From the NCBI GenBank assembly GCA_002914845.1, contig JXTC01000138.1, forward strand, positions 209,308-273,307: a stretch of DNA of 64,000 bases, given 5' to 3'. This stretch comes from Trema orientale. Lineage: Eukaryota; Streptophyta; Magnoliopsida; Rosales; Cannabaceae. A program made the translations under genes and the position numbers. The notes beneath the pieces were generated by a model. That model saw only the letters and a program-made list of their open reading frames with translations, was not told the DNA's origin and did not search any database. Positions 9,999 to 20,679 of this stretch are shown in pieces; the first letter of the stretch is position 1, and each line of letters opens with the position of its first letter.

Positions 9999-11839
9999 TG
10001 TTGGAAAAATTAACCTAACACTTAGGAAAAGCATACGTGCATGCAAATGTGGAAAAACACATGATCATATCATGAACGCAGTGAAAAAAATTAGCAGATT
10101 TAGGTTTTAAAATTTTTACATGAAAGCAATTTTCATAACCATAGAACATGCATATATCATATATAGGATCATGTATAACATAAATCAAATCTAGGTGCAT
10201 AAACCATGGAGATGAGATTAGGGTTTACCTTTTGTAGCATACTCTTCCTTGATCTCCTTGTTGATGATGATCAAACCTCGAACCCTAGATCTTCTTGTCT
10301 ATGCTCTTGCTCTTAGTTGATGAGGTGAGTGGGGACCAAGTTGAATCCTTCATTAGAAAACAATCAAGAATACCTTCTTGATCTTTTGGAACATAGTTGT
10401 TTGAGATGAACGCGTAAAATTTCTAGAAAACTATTTTCTTCTCTCCGGAATGAGTATGGCCGAATTGCACAGTGACTTTAGTTCACTATGCTTGGCCAAA
10501 TTTCACTGCCTCTCTCTCTTTCTGTGTGGCATGTTGCACTAGTAGAATTACTGTGTAGTTTTTTCTCTCATGCATCTTATATAGATGAGGCCAAAAACTG
10601 CTAACCCTAGTCTAACTAGGATTGGGCTTGTTCTCCAATTTGAGCTTTGGGTATATTTTTATAAATATGTCCAACTCATGAAACTTATTTATAAAAATAC
10701 CAACTTCTGTGTAGAATCATTATTTTACACAGTTTCATGAAATTAATTTCATAAATACCACCAACTAATTAATGAGTTTTGTTGAGTTAGACAAGGGACC
10801 TAATGGATCCAAATAATCTAAGCTCTAATAATATGATAAATACATAATAACTCTTATTATGGTATTTATATAAATATTATTAGTAAATGGGACACTCCAC
10901 TAAAGGCCCAATACTGTACTCTTAGATTAGATGTCATGCCTTTTATAGAGATTTAATCAACTAGCCTTGATTAACCGATCATCTAGCATATTCTATACCA
11001 CATATAGAATCCCTATGCAATGCCGTAGTTGGATAGGTGAAATTACCGTAATACTCCTCCAACATATATTTACCTTTAAGTTACCATCTTTCTATTAAGG
11101 AATAATATTGTCGATAATTTTGTTCTCAATGGCCATTTAGACAAAATTATCAACCAATTCATAAAATGAATACTAAGATCTTAGATTTAATTATTCCATG
11201 AATCTTGAAAGAACCTAAAGTGGCATTAATGCATAGTGTCCTTAACTATTTGGTGTTCCCATCAATTCATAAGCCATAACCTCCAATATGTCAGAGTTTA
11301 TCTCTAATTTCATAGAGGTTAGTCTTTTAACAAATCAAAAGGCTACAACCCATGAAAGCAAGTCCAATCAAATATCAAGGATTAAGATCTACACGCTAAG
11401 AGCTAGTTTGTGGTAATATAAAAATTGAGTTACGACACTCCAATTCTTTATATTACCTGGTCCTGTTCAATACACATAACTTGTTTATGTTGTACTAGTG
11501 TTTCTATCAGAAGTCTGACACTTCAATGATTTGAGACACATCATTCCCGTTGAGATAGACAAACACTACAATCTTTAGTAAATAAAGTATTCCATCCTTA
11601 TTTACAGAATGTGAACTAATTTATTTAGACTTAGATAAAGAAACAAGCCTCTCTATAATTAATACTTAATCATGTTTATTTCTTTATACAGAAGTAAAGT
11701 CATGAAATCTTTTTCAGATAAATAAACTATTCAACAGAGACAGTTTAATCTAGCAAATATCATGATTGCATATAAGAGAAGTTATTTATACTAAAAGGGT
11801 AAAATTAGAAATCTACTTTTTAGGGCAAATATCCTAACA
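9999..11839 (-). repeat. 5' LTR of E1
   Basis: Starts TGTTGG and ends CCTAACA on the plus strand, so both termini are intact (TG...CA). It pairs with 1912-3717. Related but truncated LTR sequence in the opposite orientation is at 18921-19482. Confidence 0.93.
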
Positions 11840-11844
11840 AAAGC

Positions 11845-13902
11845 GTCCACTGTTTTCTTACAGATTGTATTGAAAAAGAAACACAATTTTGTGGTATCAT
11901 ATCTTACATGCTTTCGTAAAATTGAACAAATCATAATTAGGAGTAATTATTGCATCACTGCATGACAATTATGTGACTTGAGTCTTATTAGTTTTAAGCC
12001 CTTTATTGACACCAAACTACGAATATTTGACGAATATCCTTCTGGTACCCTCATATTTGTCAAGCACTTACACATTTTATGCCTCTCTTCCTTATTTAAA
12101 TTGAAGCAAGCTGGAAATAGATACGCTCTTTTATCACTTATTATCGGAGCTAACTTTTTCTTTAATCCTATTTCTTAAAGATCTAAACGGGAGGCAATCC
12201 CATCTTTTGTTTTTCCAGGGATGTTAAGAATAGTTCTGATAATACTATCACAAATATTTTTCTCTATGTGCATCACATCCAAGTTATATCTCAACAACAA
12301 AAATTTTTAATACATTAATTCAAAATAATCGACTTTCTTTTTCCAATATTCATCTTCTTTTTCTTCTTCACCCTTTTTCCTTTTGCCCTCTCTTTTTTTC
12401 CCTTTTTTCCTCTCTTTATCTATTTGTTCCTTATCGCGATTTTTCTTTCCATACTGAATATTAAGTTCATGAATTTTATGATAAATCGCTTCCCTATTTA
12501 ATAGTTCTGAGGCAACACTAAACTCTTTTTCACTATTAAACGACTTTGTTTATTTTCAAAATAGGTGACTTGAAGGTAAAAATCGTCGATTACCCATATA
12601 CGCTTCTTTCCTCCGATTTCTCAATCTTATGGCATACGTATCTTCACTACAAATAGGGCATGCTTTGTAGCCTTTCTCATAATGTCCAGACAAGTTTCCA
12701 TATGCAGAAAAATTGTTGGATTGTCTACAATAGAACAATTCATAGTGTAAAATTCTCATTTCTAAAAGATTTGTAGCATTCAACCCCATCCCATAAAGTT
12801 TTCAAATCATCTACTAAGGGCACCAAATGGACATCAATGTGGTTGTCAGGTTGTTTATCTCCCGATATTAGTAACAGCAATATTGTAAATCTCCTTTTCA
12901 TACACAGCCAAGGAAGAAGATTGTAAATAGCAAGAATAACCGGCCAACAACTATAACTAGAACTTAGTGAATTATGGGGGATAATGCCATCTGCCGAAAG
13001 ACCAAGACGAAAGTTTCAAGGATCTTCTCGATGTTTTGACCATTTTTCATCCACCCTCTTCCAAGCTGATGAATCTGTGGGATGTCGAATCTTGCCATTT
13101 TTTATTCTTTCTTCCTCATGCCATATTAATCGTTTAGCATATTTAGGATTTTGGAATAAACGTTTAAATCTTGGTATTGGAGGAATATACCACAAGATTT
13201 TAGATAGTATTCTGACCTTCTCTTCTTTACTATTCTTTCTATTTTTTTATCTTGAACGTTGGCATTTAGGACAAGCTTTATCAGCATACTCTCTTTGGTA
13301 CAACATGCAATTATTTGGATATGCATGTATCTTTTTATACTCCATGCCTAAGACACACAACAATTTTTTTGCATCACGTGTAGTGGAAGGAACGTTATTA
13401 CTATCTGGAAGGATTTCTCTAAGAAATTCAAATAACTGAGATAAACTAGAGTCACTCCAACCGTTCTTATCTTTCAAATTAAAAATTCTGACTAAGAATG
13501 ATAATATTGTGACATTTGAATTAGGAAAAAGAGGGCTTTCGGTATCTTCTAATAATTTTATGAATTTATTTATATGATCAACAAAACGTTCTTCGGCATC
13601 ATTAACTATATCAACTAGGTGATCATCTTCTAAATCCATAGAAACATCTTCCATATGAGCTCTTTTGTGAGAAATATATTCACTCTGTGATTTTTCCCCA
13701 TGCCATATCCACTTTGTATAGGACATGTCCATCCCATTCATACACAAATATCCTCTTACGTCACCAAGTATAATTTTTGCATGTTACCACACTTGATACA
13801 TAGACAGGGCATCATATTGGGATCAAGACCATTTTCAATAGCAAATTTTAAAAAAGCTTCAACTCCTTCCTCATACTCTTTTGTCAATCTATTCTTTGTC
13901 AT
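11845..13902 (-). pseudogene. CACTA (En/Spm) TNP2-like transposase remnant (5' half)
   Basis: A protein start fits an ATG complement at 13900-13902, opening with a Transpos_assoc-like segment (EYEEGVEAFLKFAI, then MPCLCIKC and KWIWHGE). It continues with an acidic linker (13250-13700), the CP(I/K)C zinc pairs (YADKACPKCQRSR near 13260), and the Transposase_21 core: LRNRRKEAYMGNRRFLP and KACPICSEDT near 12560-12670, and a start of DUF4218 near 11850-12200 (IRSLVSIKGLKLI, LKSHNCHAVMQ, HVRYDTTKLCFFFN). At least four frame breaks and several stops interrupt it, so it is dead. Such proteins cut and paste CACTA elements. The remainder lies beyond the E1 insertion at 1330-1906. Confidence 0.82.
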
Positions 13903-14722
13903 CTAATTTCTCCAAGTGTCAAAAGTTCATATTAATCTCAAAATTGACAATACTATATGACAATATGATCAAATACATCACTAAAATTATATTAACTATA
14001 CTATAAAATATTATACACATCACACATTACCACAAATTATAACCTATAATATATATAGAAAAAATTTCACATACATTTTACAAACTCCTCTCATATAACA
14101 ATTACTAGTATAAATAAACCAATTTAAAACTTAAAATTATCATTCAAACTAATTAAAAAAATAAATTTAAATAATTCGAAAAAATATCTAAATTGCTCAA
14201 AATAGCTTGTTTGGAGCAAAAACTGAAGGAGAATCTACAATATCCGATCAAGAATGAACCTAATACACATGAAAAACCCAAAAAAAAAAATCACATATTA
14301 GTCAGATTTTGCAGCAGTGAGCCGAGAAAATTTAAGATCGTTCTAGAACAAAATAGAGCTAGAAAAACTTACAGGTCAGAGTATAATCTTATATAAGTGT
14401 TGGGCTCATCGAAAGGAAGAAAAAGCACCCAAAATATCCCAAAATGGTGCTGATTTGCCCAGAAAATCGAAAGTTGGCAATAAAAGGGGCTTTTTCGCGC
14501 TCTTGAGTCCCTCCAAGATGAAAAAGAAGAATTTTAGTGGGGCCAAGCTCGGCCCCAGCTTTTAAGCAGCTACCACGTCGCTTCTGTAGGGAGCGACGTG
14601 GTACATGTCAAAACGATATGCAACGTCGCTCGTCCGAGAAGCAACATGGTATGTTGCTATGCCACATCGTCTTTTTAAAAAGTGACATGATATTATCACA
14701 CGTAACGTCATTTTTTCTAGCA
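13903..14722 (-). mobile_element. CACTA 5' terminal/subterminal region
   Basis: Upstream of the transposase start lies about 800 bp of non-coding sequence ending in repeated GCGACGTGGTA-type words. There is a perfect inverted pair TACCACGTCGCT (14571-14582) and AGCGACGTGGTA (14592-14603), a further ACGTCGCTCG at about 14624, and a GGGGCC/GGCCCC stem at 14539-14556. CACTA transposases bind such subterminal repeats. A clean CACTA terminus is not seen; TTTTTTCTAG near 14711-14720 may be its decayed end. Confidence 0.5.
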
Positions 14723-15612
14723 AATTACGTGATTTAAGTGATGTTAAACATCATTTGTCTGGTAGCAACTATAATCACCCTTTTCATTATAGGAGATAAG
14801 AAAATGGAATAAGCATATTCTATCCATTTTCTTTCCTGTTTCACCCCTCCAAAAAAGAAAAGAAAAACAAAACAAAAGGGGAAAAAATGTAATAATGTCG
14901 TATACTCGCATGAAAAGGTAAGTTTCTATTATCATTGATATTTTTGCCTCACGATAAAATGACTTTCAGGAACATTTATCGTTGTTACACTCCTTATACA
15001 AATAAGTAATAAAGATAGATTTTAAACAAAAATAAATTTATTGCTGTGATAAATGAAATAATGTAATAAAATCCTCCCGACTACGTTATCAATTACCCTA
15101 TTGTATTTCGTGCCCCGAATAATTAGTACACAACACTCAAGAGTCAAGAGTTAAAGCCAAAATCAGCCCGTCTATAAATAAGCCAGAATATGTTCTCTAC
15201 TGATCTGTATAATTAATTTCCACGTACGAAAGTATACTGAACTACAAAATTGAATAACGGCAAAGTCTTTTGGTGGTTTCATTACAACTTTTTCCCTCAT
15301 ATTTGCTTTCCTTCTCCTTCTCCTTCTGGCTTCTTTGGGTGAGTACTGAGCCATATATAGCAGCAACCTTTTCAAGTTCCAAATATTTGCAGCAACCTTT
15401 TCAAGTTCCAAATATTTTCTTTTCAAGTTCCAAATATTTTCTTTTATTCATTCCTTAAGATTATATTCCATGCAAGCAATTAATTCTCAAGTCCACTTGT
15501 CGATATCTAGATAGAGGGTAATTACATAAGCGACCAGCAGCTAATCATTTATTTCGATCACATTTGGTAATTTAACACACACATATATATATATATATAA
15601 ACATAGGTAATT
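14723..15612. repeat. Non-coding interval with 29-bp tandem repeat and (AT)n
   Basis: No gene seen. A 29-bp unit containing CTTTTCAAGTTCCAAATATT is repeated at 15361-15389 and 15390-15418, with a shorter third copy at 15419-15441. An AT microsatellite lies near 15583-15599. Confidence 0.75.
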
Positions 15613-16015
15613 GTTACGTCTCAAACATGCATGTACATGCTTTGCTCTTCGATCACATTATAATAGAATTCTATTATGCTTTGAAGCATTTTATCTAGAT
15701 TTCCAATCGAATTAGGATTAGTCATTTACCTATTCTATAAATAGGTATAGAATAGGCCATTAAGTGTGTTCATTATTTTACACAATTGGTATGAATAAAT
15801 AAATTACAAGTTCTCTCCAGTATTCTTCTAGTTCTCTCTCTAAATTCTCTCTTTTTTCTATCTCTAAATCTCCTCTTCCTCTTGCTCTCTCTTTCTTCTT
15901 CGTTTTTTTTTTTTTTTTTGGCTCCTCTCTCCTACGAAAATGAATTACAAAAACAAACTGACACCGACACGACTGCTCGAAGTGGCTGTCCCACAAAAAC
16001 GGTGATAAGAATTAA
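15613..16015 (+). mobile_element. Possible short copia LTR fragment
   Basis: TGTTACGTCTC near 15612 is followed by a TATA-box-like CTATAAATAGG (about 15734), then CACAATTGGTATGAATAAATAAATTACAAG and long CT-rich tracts. This arrangement is common in short plant copia LTRs. No second LTR, target duplication or coding sequence was found, so this stays tentative. Confidence 0.3.
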
Positions 16016-17536
16016 CAAATTATAATTTATTAAATCAAAAGTGTCAACGAGAGGTCTCATTTGATATTTAGATCACGTTGATTGGACGTACGTTCTTGCA
16101 AGAACAAGGCTGTATATCTGCAAAAATGTCACGTTTCCGGTGAAACTAGCTCCGATGACTTTTTGGAACTTTCAAGTGGCAAATGAGGTACCCTGAATGC
16201 CTATCGAAACAAGGATTATAATGCCATAAACAAGGATTATGGAAAAAACTTCACACGAGGTCTTCTTTTCTAACAACGTACGATTTAGGGTATGTTCAGC
16301 GCAACATAATCGTGAAACTTCACTAGTAGCTTCATCTCAACCAGTACCATATATGGATCACTGGCTAGTTTGCGCTTTCAGTGAATAGTTGGTGGAGAAT
16401 GGAGGTAAGAAGAGGCTGATCGTTTTTGGGAGAGAAAGGGAAAAGAAAGAAGGAAATGAGAGAAAAAGAAGGAATCTGGAAGCTCACGTGTTACACCATA
16501 CTTTTAATCCAAACTTTTATCTTATTTGTAGTTTAGTCCTTCGTTTTAAACTCTCTCCCTTTAAATAGTTCCTTATAATTGTAGAAGAGTCCCCGCATTT
16601 GAACATAATTTTCAAATTAGCCCTTCTGCATTTTCAAGTAAGTCCTTGGTGCAAAAACACTTTCATTTGAACCCAATTCTAGAATTTTCAACATTCCTCG
16701 TCTTTTTAATTTTGAATTACAAAAACATAGGATAAATTCCAATAATACCCTTTATTCGTTATATATTTAGTAGATTTTATGTTATCCAGGACATAATATG
16801 AATTAGTACTTAAACTCATGTTATATTTACTCTTAGAAGGTTGTGAAGGTTTTTTTGTTAGTTAATGTATCCTTAATTTATTTGGCCTGTTTATTATATC
16901 ACGTAGGATTAGAAAACTTTTATAACTAATTTATTTTTAAATTAAATATTAGGTTCTTAGCTTTAGGTCTGTTTTAAGCAATAGTATAAGAATTAATGTT
17001 AAATAATGTGTAAATAATCTAAATAAGAAAATAATAAAATTATTTTATAATCAAGAAATTATTAATGATAATCCAATCGATACCTCGTGAGATCAAGAAA
17101 ATACTATACCCAACAGAATTTTAGGCAGCAGGGGTGGAAAATAAGGGATGGGAAATTGGGAATTTTCGTTCATATTATAGTGAATAGCTATCTCATCTTG
17201 TGTTCCCTCAAAAAAAGAAAAAAAAAATCTCATCTTGTGAAAGATATAAAGGGCTGGATTAAAGTTTTCTGATCCAATCCTACAAAATTATTTTCCTAAA
17301 CATAGATAAAATATTAAATCCAACCCCTCTTGTACTGCATTCCAAACATGCACTTTTTTTATTTTATTATTTTTTTAAAGGGAATAACATGCACTTATGT
17401 TACTAAAAAAACAAGAAAAAGAAACTAAAGATCTTGGCAGATAAAGTTTCATCTAAGGGTAATTTAGTAATCTCAATATATTGAATTTCCCCCTTTTTAG
17501 TTTGAGTAAATGCATCAATAATTTTTCTGAGAAAAT
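16016..17536. other. Intergenic, no gene recognised
   Basis: AT-rich sequence with only short unconvincing ORFs. Nothing with a recognisable domain or repeat structure was found on either strand. Confidence 0.5.
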
Positions 17537-18010
17537 ACTAAAAATCTCCCATGTGGATTATCAAGTACAAATTTCAATCCCTGTGTTTTTAAAATACAAA
17601 ATATATTCCTCAATTTGTCAAAGTACTTAAATTTATTCCTTCAATCAGATTTGCTCAAAAGTATATTGTCGAATAATATTCTTAGTCAAAATTAATCAGA
17701 TAGTCTAATTATTATCTTAAACTTACAACCTAACACCCAATTCTTTTTTTTTTTATTTTTTAAGAAAAATCATATAATCTTTTACTATAAATGAATATTA
17801 ATGGACATTCAAGTTGTTTGGTTGTAGCCCATAAGTCTAATAGATAATTTGATTGTTAGATTGTTAGATCGGGGGTATTTTGGTCCTTTTAAGATAAAAA
17901 TTTAATAAAAGTCAAATGGTATATTGGAATCATTTGTATCCAAGTCGACAAAAAGTGGGGACGCATTTTGAAATCCTAAAACATAGGGGTCAAAATAGGT
18001 ATTTTGTTAA
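17537..18010. mobile_element. Candidate MITE with long imperfect inverted repeats
   Basis: The left arm (about 17540-17650, with TTTCAATCCCTGTGTTTTTA and TCCTCAATTTGTCAAAGTAC) is imperfectly complementary to the right arm (about 17910-18010, with GTCGACAAAAAGTGGGGACG and ACATAGGGGTCAAAATAGG). No ORF. Size and structure suit a non-autonomous DNA transposon. No target duplication was resolved. Confidence 0.4.
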
Positions 18011-18194
18011 AATCCACCAGTGATTTAATTTATTTTTCCAAATTTTAATAATTCTATTTTCATAAATGTAAAGTAAATAACTTATTTAAGCGATGTTTCT
18101 CTTTCTCATATCCTTTATTCTGATTCATTTTCTCACCAATTTGTTCAAGTGACGATTTAAAAAATTTGCCATGAATATTTTGGTATATGAACAG

Positions 18195-18372
18195 AGATGG
18201 CAGTAGGAAAAGCAAAACTGTCAAAAAGCGAAACTTGACGTGGTCGGGCATGTGTATAAGCAGCCCCAAATGTCACAAGAAATGCTTGAAGTGGGAGGAT
18301 GCAAAGCTAGGAGCTTGCCACTTTGAATTCTTTGGATTTGCATGTTTCTGCTACTTTGATCACTGTGATTGA
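18195..18372 (+). pseudogene. Plant defensin homologue, mature-peptide exon, probably broken
   Basis: The translated exon contains a TWSGMC segment and the spacing C-x5-C-x3-C-x10-C-x8-C-x-C-x4-C, ending CFCYFDHCD-stop. This matches the cysteine-stabilised alpha-beta fold of plant defensins (gamma-thionins) of the TWSGxC type, secreted antifungal peptides. GAACAG at 18189-18194 is a good splice acceptor, and defensin genes usually have one intron inside the signal-peptide exon. Seven of the eight conserved cysteines are in one frame. The first is absent: the frame entered from the acceptor (phase 1, as usual for the family) differs by one base from the frame of the cysteine block, and the shift falls where the first Cys codon should be, near 18221. 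I infer a one-base loss. No signal-peptide exon was found upstream. An in-frame ATG at 18187 would make a 61-codon ORF without a signal peptide. Confidence 0.7.
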
Positions 18373-18608
18373 TTAATTACAAACTCGATCCCTTCTAATT
18401 ACCACATATAAAATCAGCCGATGTACCAATATTATTGCATACAAACAGTTCTTGGCTTGTTCTGTAATTTATAATTCTGCTTAGTTCTTTTTACAGCACT
18501 AATACATTTCAATATAATATCAATTTCAATATAATATTAATTTTATACTTTGTATTTTGATATTTTGTTCAAATTGTATTTTTTGTTTTAATTATTATCT
18601 ACATTGAC
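18373..18608. other. Short intergenic, nothing recognised
   Basis: AT-rich sequence following the defensin exon. It contains a repeated AATTTCAATATAATAT-type word near 18506-18540 but no gene. Confidence 0.4.
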
Positions 18609-18920
18609 TGTAGGAAAATAATAACAAATAAATATATGCAAGATATAAGGTTACAAAATAATTTTATGAAATGTTTACACTAAAATTTAAAATATAAATT
18701 TAAAGTTATCAAAAGTTTGCTCCAATATGCTTGGTACAAAACTTGATACGTTCACAAAAAAATAAATTTATCCTGCCAAAACAGTAGCTTCATTAATAAT
18801 CGAGACCTATGTGATACAATGTCCTTAAAACTGATTCGATCCCTCTGATAGAATACTTGAGGATTTGTAAGCATCAGTTTCCCAGAATACAATGACAATA
18901 GTAGTAAGTGAAGCACCAAC
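18609..18920 (+). mobile_element. LTR fragment related to the solo LTR at 28463
   Basis: Starts TGTAGGAAAATAATAAC, comparable to TGTTAGAAAACAATAAG at 28463. It shares AAAGTTATCAAAAGTTTGCTCC, ATCCTGCCAAA, ATCGAG and AAAACTGATTCG words in the same order. Similarity stops exactly where the next LTR fragment begins (18921). Confidence 0.65.
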
Positions 18921-19482
18921 TGTTGGGGTATTTACCCTAAAAAGTAGATTTCCAATTTTACTCTTTTAGTGTGAACAACTTTCTTTTATATGCAATTATG
19001 ATATTGGCTAAATTAAACTGTCTCAGTTGAATAGTTTATTTACCTGAAAAAGATTCTATGACTTTACTTGTGTATAAAGAAACAAACATGATTAAGTGTT
19101 AATTATAGAAAGACTTGTTTCTTTATCTAAGTCTAAATTAATTAGTTCATAATCTGTAAATAAAGATAGAATACTTTATTTACTAAAGATTGTAGTGTTT
19201 ATCTATCTTAACGGGAATGATGTGTCTCAAATCATTGAAGTGTCTGAATTCTGATAGAAACACTAGTACTACATAAATAAGTTATGTGTATTGAACTGGA
19301 CCAGGTAATATAAAGAATTGGAGTGCCATAACTCAATTCTTATATTACCACAAACTAGCTCTTAGCATGTAGATCATAATTCTTTATATTTGACTGGACT
19401 TGCTTTCATGGGTTGTAGCCTTTTGATTTGTTAAAGGACTAGCCTCAGTAAAATTGGAGGTGAACTCTAGCATATTGAAGTA
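18921..19482 (+). mobile_element. Truncated LTR of the E1 family, opposite orientation
   Basis: Begins TGTTGGGGTATTTACCC and follows the reverse complement of the E1 5' LTR (from 11839 leftwards) through AAAAAGTAGATTTC, ACTGTCTCAGTTGAATAG, GATGTGTCTCAAATCATTGAAG and the GCTTTCATGGGTTGTAGCC block, then diverges after CATATTGAAG. About 560 bp of a 1.8-kb LTR remain. No target duplication is seen at the truncated side. Confidence 0.8.
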
Positions 19483-20600
19483 ACCAATCAAGTTACCTTA
19501 TCGAATACCTCAAATAACTAGATTGGTTACTCTAAGTAATCTAACTAGTTCCTTCAAGTACCATCGAAAAATGTCAATTTTGAAGAAAAAGTGAAAATTT
19601 TCTAAATATTTATTAAAAATGTTATTTTGCTAAATAACTTTTTAAAAAGTAATATTTTTCTAAATTAGGGATTTTTCAAAAAATTTAGTCTATCCAAAAT
19701 TTTTCAATTTTTGTACTTTAGGCCTAAAATTTTGAATGAAGCCCTTAGAATTTTTCAAAAACTTCAAAATCTGAGATTTCTCAAATTGGAAATTGACCTG
19801 GCTACTTCTAATTTGGGCCAAAGTAACTTTTTTAGTTCACTTTTTGAAAATGACTTTTCTACTACTCCCCCACGAAGGAAAAAGTCCAAAATGCCCTTCA
19901 ACCAGTCAAAACCTTGTCAGAGCTTCAGTCATTTGTTTGCCCTCTTTTTTACCTTTATTTTTTTAAAAATTTCAAAAACTCTGAAAATGTGAAGAACACG
20001 TTTTTGCAGAAGTGCAACCGTGAAATCATGAAGACCCCCACAGCCACCCTGCCCCTATTTTCGGCCAAATAACCCCCATTAGAAAACCCACTTCTCCTCC
20101 ACCTTAAAGCTCTACTCCCCCACCTAACCTTTGTCTCTATTTTGCCTTATGAAGACAATGGCTAAAACGTGGTGGACTTCGAAAAAGAGAAAAGTAAATG
20201 AAAATTCTGACTAATCTTCTCCTCCCAGTCGGCATCACCAAGGATGTCTGCGACGTTGAAGAAGTTGAAAGTGAAAGGAGAGAAAATAGAATCCTAACCT
20301 CTCTGCATATCTATACCGGCAAACGAAGAAGCCGAAGGAAAAGGTAAAAAAGAAATAGGTGAAAGAAGATAAGGTAAAAAAGCAAAAGGCCGAAGAAGAA
20401 AAGGGAAGTATATCCTATTTTCTATGTTTGATAAATTTGAGTAAGGGAAATTTGTGTGTTTAGAGAATGTCCTCTTAAAAACTCAAGTAATTTCCTAATC
20501 AGAAATTCCCGAGATTTGACATCCACTGCATTGAAGGATTTAGCATTGTTAGAAGTCATGATAGAGTACCTCCTAGCACTAAATTAGCAACGTGCTCACT
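19483..20600. other. Non-coding interval
   Basis: Contains runs of (T)TTTTAAAA-like sequence and a 93-codon plus-strand ORF at 19711-19992 rich in Leu/Phe/Lys without recognisable domain. Purine-rich AAGAAGCCGAAGG-type repeats lie near 20325-20405. No gene supported. Confidence 0.45.
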
Positions 20601-20679
20601 TTTTTGTTTTCCACCTCATTGGATGCAAGATCCTAGCGGATGCCGAGATCCTCAAGGTCAAGGAAATTCATGTAATTCT

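Larger units (their letters stand above)
1907..11844 (-). mobile_element. Copia-type LTR element E1 with 5-bp target duplication
   Basis: The element proper is 1912-11839. AAAGC flanks it at 1907-1911 and 11840-11844. The LTRs are 1912-3717 and 9999-11839. The primer-binding site at 9984-9996 (TGGTATCAAGAGC on the minus strand) resembles the complement of initiator tRNA-Met, and the polypurine tract lies at 3718-3732. Transcription would run right to left. The internal part keeps protease, GAG-pre-integrase and integrase remnants only (4128-5390). No reverse transcriptase, RNase H or recognisable gag is seen, so it is a non-autonomous or deleted derivative. Its leader is about 4.6 kb long. 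It sits inside a CACTA transposase pseudogene. The copia assignment follows from the protease-before-integrase order and LTR style. Confidence 0.9.

Noticed and set aside
12984..13439. Plus-strand 151-codon ORF
   Set aside because: Lies opposite the CACTA transposase remnant, which matches a known family on the minus strand.
18093..18194. MFLFLISFILIHFLTNLF as a signal-peptide exon for the defensin with a 46-base intron
   Set aside because: The frames could be joined, but 46 bases is too short for a plant intron, the phase is not the family's usual one, and T-rich DNA yields such hydrophobic runs by chance.
18060..18269. Minus-strand 69-codon ORF opposite the defensin exon
   Set aside because: Shadow of the defensin exon; no recognisable feature.
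19711..19992. 93-codon plus-strand ORF
   Set aside because: No domain, biased composition, no splice or promoter context; left as unannotated sequence.
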